Position numbers and translations under genes: made by a program. Below are positions 61,568 to 64,000 of a stretch of 64,000 nt of DNA, in pieces (position 1 is the first letter of the stretch; every line of letters begins with the position of its first letter). The DNA is from Gammaproteobacteria bacterium (GTDB taxonomy: Bacteria > Pseudomonadota > Gammaproteobacteria > GRL18): assembly GCA_015488755.1 (NCBI GenBank), contig WFNB01000109.1, forward strand, positions 1 to 64,000, written 5' to 3'. Under the pieces are notes generated by a model, which worked only from the letters and a program-made list of their open reading frames with translations, ran no database searches and was not told where the DNA came from.

Positions 61568-63307
61568 ATGCAGGTTGTTAACTATAATAATAAATACGCC
61601 TTATTTCGTTTTATTCTTAGTCTTTTTTTATTTGCTTATAGCACTCAGGTTCTCTCTGCTGGTTTAGCCAATAATCGTGGCTTAATGATTAATCGGCCTG
61701 ATGTATCCTCCCCCAAACTCCCTGATTATTTGCCTGATGAATCAGCCCCGAGTTTAAATCTACCACAAGCCTCTCCTGTAGAAGATTCTGAAGATAAAAA
61801 TATACCACTAAGTCAGACAAATACGCCCAGATTAGAACTTAAAGGGGTTATTTTCGAAGGCAATCATGTCTTTAGCTCAGATGAGCTGACTCTTATTGCA
61901 CAAGACTTTATTGGTCAGTCGATCACTATGGCAGACTTGGAAGAATTGCGTTATCGCCTGACACGCTATTATACGGATAAAGGTTATAGTAATTCAGGCG
62001 CGATGATCAAACCCGGACAAATTGTCAAAGATGGTCAGGTTACTTTTTTAATTCATGAAGGGGTACTAGAAAAAGTAATTGTTAGTGGCACAGAGCGTTT
62101 ATCACCCGAGTATGTTGCGCAACGTATCTGGCCGGATGAGCAAACGATATTCAATACTCATGAGTTGCAAGAAAATTTCCAAATGATGCTTAATGATCCC
62201 ATGATTGAGCGCATAGATGGCCGTTTAATTCCTGGTGTTGAACCTGGTAGTGCCTTGCTTGAGTTAGATGTTGAACGGGCGAAACCGTATAGCCTACGAG
62301 CTATTGTGGATAATACCAATTCACCGAGTACGGGTTCGGAGCATGCCCGCTTGATTGGTACGATTTATAACCTAACCAGTTTGGGTGATCGACTGGACTT
62401 AGAAAGCCAATACAGTAGAGGGGTTACTGAGTGGGCTGTTAATTTCAGTCTGCCTATAAACCGTTATGATACGCGTCTGAGTGTACGTTATGACACAACA
62501 GAAAGTCGAGTGGTAAAAGGCCCATTGTCAGGTCTTGATATTGAAAATAAATACGACACCTTTGAGTTGGGGCTAAGCCACCCCTTATGGAAAGATCTTT
62601 ACGGCCACTTGTTGCTTGGAGCCACATTATCATTGCGGGAAAACCAGAGTTTTTTACTAGGAGAAGCGTTTCCTTTTTCCCCTAGTGATGATGATAAAGG
62701 CACCAGCTCAGTCAGCGTGTTAAGGCTTTGGCAGGACTATCAACAGCGTACTACAAATTCTGTTTTAGCTTTACGTTCGACGCTCAGTATTGGCTTGGAT
62801 GCCTTTGGTGCAACCGATCATTCTGGGCAGTTGCCTGATGGCCAATTTGTTGCGTGGCTGGGGCAAGTGCAATATGCACAAAAAGTAATACAGGATGCCC
62901 AATTTGTCGTGCGAGCTGATCTACAATTAAGTAATGATCGTCTCCTATCATTAGAGCAGTTTTCACTTGGAGGCATGGATACGATACGGGGTTATCGTGA
63001 AAATACTCTGGTACGTGATCAAGCCTTTATGGCATCGCTTGAATTTCGTTACCCAGTATTAAAAAATATTCCTTATGGGCACTTTGAAATGGTTCCTTTC
63101 ATTGATTTTGGCCGAGCATGGAATTACAGTGATTATAAAGAAAAAGATGACTTAATTGGCGCTGGTATTGGTCTGACATGGCAATTAAAAGATCGTTTAG
63201 ATGCGGCACTTTATATTGCTCATGACATTAAAAATGCTTCGGATTATCCTGATCATAATTTACAAGATGATGGTATTCATTTTCGTGTTAATTTCAAATT
63301 ATTCTAA
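61568..63307 (+). CDS. TpsB/ShlB/FhaC-family outer membrane transporter (two-partner secretion)
   Basis: 579 residues from ATG 61568 (AGGAAA upstream); the longer frame begins with a Leu/Trp/Cys-rich stretch that is not protein-like. Signal peptide about 10-30 (Val-Leu-Ser-Ala). The POTRA region starts near residue 90 (Leu-Lys-Gly-Val-Ile-Phe-Glu-Gly-Asn-His-Val-Phe), with Tyr-Thr-Asp-Lys-Gly-Tyr. The rest is a 16-strand barrel with the loop motif Ile-Arg-Gly-Tyr (near residue 475) that plugs the pore. It exports a large TpsA protein; none is in the window. The next gene is a TPR protein, an arrangement seen in filamentous gammaproteobacteria and cyanobacteria. Confidence 0.88.
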   Translation: MQVVNYNNKYALFRFILSLFLFAYSTQVLSAGLANNRGLMINRPDVSSPKLPDYLPDESAPSLNLPQASPVEDSEDKNIPLSQTNTPRLELKGVIFEGNHVFSSDELTLIAQDFIGQSITMADLEELRYRLTRYYTDKGYSNSGAMIKPGQIVKDGQVTFLIHEGVLEKVIVSGTERLSPEYVAQRIWPDEQTIFNTHELQENFQMMLNDPMIERIDGRLIPGVEPGSALLELDVERAKPYSLRAIVDNTNSPSTGSEHARLIGTIYNLTSLGDRLDLESQYSRGVTEWAVNFSLPINRYDTRLSVRYDTTESRVVKGPLSGLDIENKYDTFELGLSHPLWKDLYGHLLLGATLSLRENQSFLLGEAFPFSPSDDDKGTSSVSVLRLWQDYQQRTTNSVLALRSTLSIGLDAFGATDHSGQLPDGQFVAWLGQVQYAQKVIQDAQFVVRADLQLSNDRLLSLEQFSLGGMDTIRGYRENTLVRDQAFMASLEFRYPVLKNIPYGHFEMVPFIDFGRAWNYSDYKEKDDLIGAGIGLTWQLKDRLDAALYIAHDIKNASDYPDHNLQDDGIHFRVNFKLF

Positions 63308-63347
63308 AATTTAGATAGTGCTGCAAATATAAGATGCCGAGGCTTAT

Positions 63348-64000
63348 ATGATTATGATGACAAATACAATAAATAGGAAAAGTGGCTATACTTTATTGAT
63401 AAGTATGGGTTTATTGTTTTCTGTCCTGTGTTCTTGGCCACTCATTGCCCAGGCTGATTTATTATCAGATGCCAGTACGGCCTTTAGTCAAGGTGATTAT
63501 CGAACGGCTATTAAGTTAACAACGGCTGTTATTGATACACCTGATGGCTCTTTTCCGGCTGATGGCTTCTCTCAAGCTGATGGCTCTTCTCAAGCTGATG
63601 GCTCTTCTCAAGCTGATGGCTCTAATAAATTAATTGCTTTAATTCGCAGGGGTGAAGCCTATCGAGCGATGGGGTATTTAAGAAATGCTTATTCAGACTT
63701 AACACAAGCATTGGCTCTTGCACAACAATCTCAACAGCCGTTAATGTCATCAATAGCAGGGCTATCTCTTGGGCAATTATTATTTCAACAACAAAAATAC
63801 CATCAAGCACAAACAATTTTGCAGGATACGCAAAAGCTGGCACAAGATCTCGGCTTGGTTTTAATTGAAGCGTCAATAAAGAATGTATTAGCAAATATTT
63901 TATTGCATAAGGATCAGAAAAAAGACGCCATTGAACAGTACTATAAAGCACTGAAACTGCTTGAGCATGAAAAAGATTATGCCTTACAGGTGGCGTTACG
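63348..64000 (+). CDS. Secreted TPR-repeat protein, N-terminal part
   Basis: The frame is open to the window edge (about 217 codons). A signal peptide (about 12-37, ending Ala-Gln-Ala-Asp) precedes TPR-like helices (Ala-Ser-Thr-Ala-Phe-Ser-Gln-Gly-Asp-Tyr-Arg-Thr-Ala-Ile; Ala-Tyr-Arg-Ala-Met-Gly-Tyr-Leu-Arg-Asn-Ala-Tyr-Ser-Asp-Leu). Between the first two lies an inserted loop made of an 18-base tandem repeat encoding Ala-Asp-Gly-Ser-Ser-Gln. Relatives often end in a CHAT protease domain and sit behind a TpsB and a filamentous hemagglutinin; that end is outside the window. GAGG precedes ATG. Confidence 0.75.
   Translation, partial: MIMMTNTINRKSGYTLLISMGLLFSVLCSWPLIAQADLLSDASTAFSQGDYRTAIKLTTAVIDTPDGSFPADGFSQADGSSQADGSSQADGSNKLIALIRRGEAYRAMGYLRNAYSDLTQALALAQQSQQPLMSSIAGLSLGQLLFQQQKYHQAQTILQDTQKLAQDLGLVLIEASIKNVLANILLHKDQKKDAIEQYYKALKLLEHEKDYALQVAL
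63558..63623 (+). repeat. 18-bp in-frame tandem repeat in the TPR gene
   Basis: Units at 63558-63575, 63576-63593, 63594-63611 and a partial one to 63623, sequence GCTGATGGCTCTTCTCAA with small changes in the first. Each encodes six residues, so copy-number change keeps the frame. Confidence 0.9.

Noticed and set aside
63558-63623. Tandem 18-bp units as a CRISPR array
   Set aside because: No spacers separate the units, and they are in frame inside a coding sequence.
63622-63951. 109-codon minus-strand ORF at the right edge
   Set aside because: The plus frame here is an uninterrupted TPR protein with signal peptide that runs to the window edge; the minus frame is its shadow.

Overview
The window is AT-rich chromosomal DNA of a free-living, motile, Gram-negative bacterium, almost certainly a gammaproteobacterium. 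The evidence is Uup, DinG, RhlE-type helicase, FlgT/FlgP, LapG-type protease, CusCBA and CzcCBA efflux, TpsB-type secretion and a Ser tRNA with encoded CCA. Redox and gas sensing genes (c-heme diguanylate cyclase, hemerythrin chemoreceptor), a pyruvate:ferredoxin oxidoreductase and an orphan NosD suggest life across oxygen gradients. A Thiotrichales-like sulfur bacterium is possible, but nothing here proves it.

Layout. 1-3.3 kb: end of a type I secretion TolC gene, a LuxR-type regulator, then a leftward cassette of a roadblock/LC7 protein, a zinc-finger protein, a degenerate ABC ATPase and a GNAT. 3.5-8.9 kb: metalloprotease, dicarboxylate/amino-acid symporter, C_GCAxxG_C_C protein, DEAD-box helicase and a low-complexity membrane protein. 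9-17.8 kb: radical SAM, NosD, porGAB, a GltD-like ferredoxin-fused oxidoreductase and an LplT-like transporter. 17.9-21.4 kb: diguanylate cyclase and DinG.

21.6-35.2 kb is a metal (copper-type) island: histidine kinase, response regulator and Met/His-rich peptide on one strand, and CusC-CusB-CusA, PII-like protein, cytochrome c, Met-rich periplasmic protein and CopA on the other. A 29-bp promoter element, read directly from the sequence, recurs four times with a -10 box 9-10 bases downstream. It precedes the two-component operon, the cus operon, the Met-rich gene and a distant secreted protein at 42 kb, so it outlines a regulon.

35.5-43.2 kb: FlgT/FlgP, Uup, tRNA-Ser, a heme-binding diguanylate cyclase and a LapG-like protease. 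43.3-50 kb: a second efflux operon, CzcCBA, with a small His-rich leader protein. 50-55 kb: two tandem NIT-domain chemoreceptors, one with a hemerythrin tail. 55.9-61.4 kb: two-subunit pyruvate carboxylase, glycerate kinase and a hemolysin III protein. 61.5-64 kb: a TpsB outer-membrane transporter and a TPR protein cut by the window edge.

At least three families of small palindromic MITE-like elements are present. Two carry clear target-site duplications (10 bp and 8 bp). Nearly all sit exactly at the 3' ends of genes, and two of them supply the stop codon of the gene they abut.
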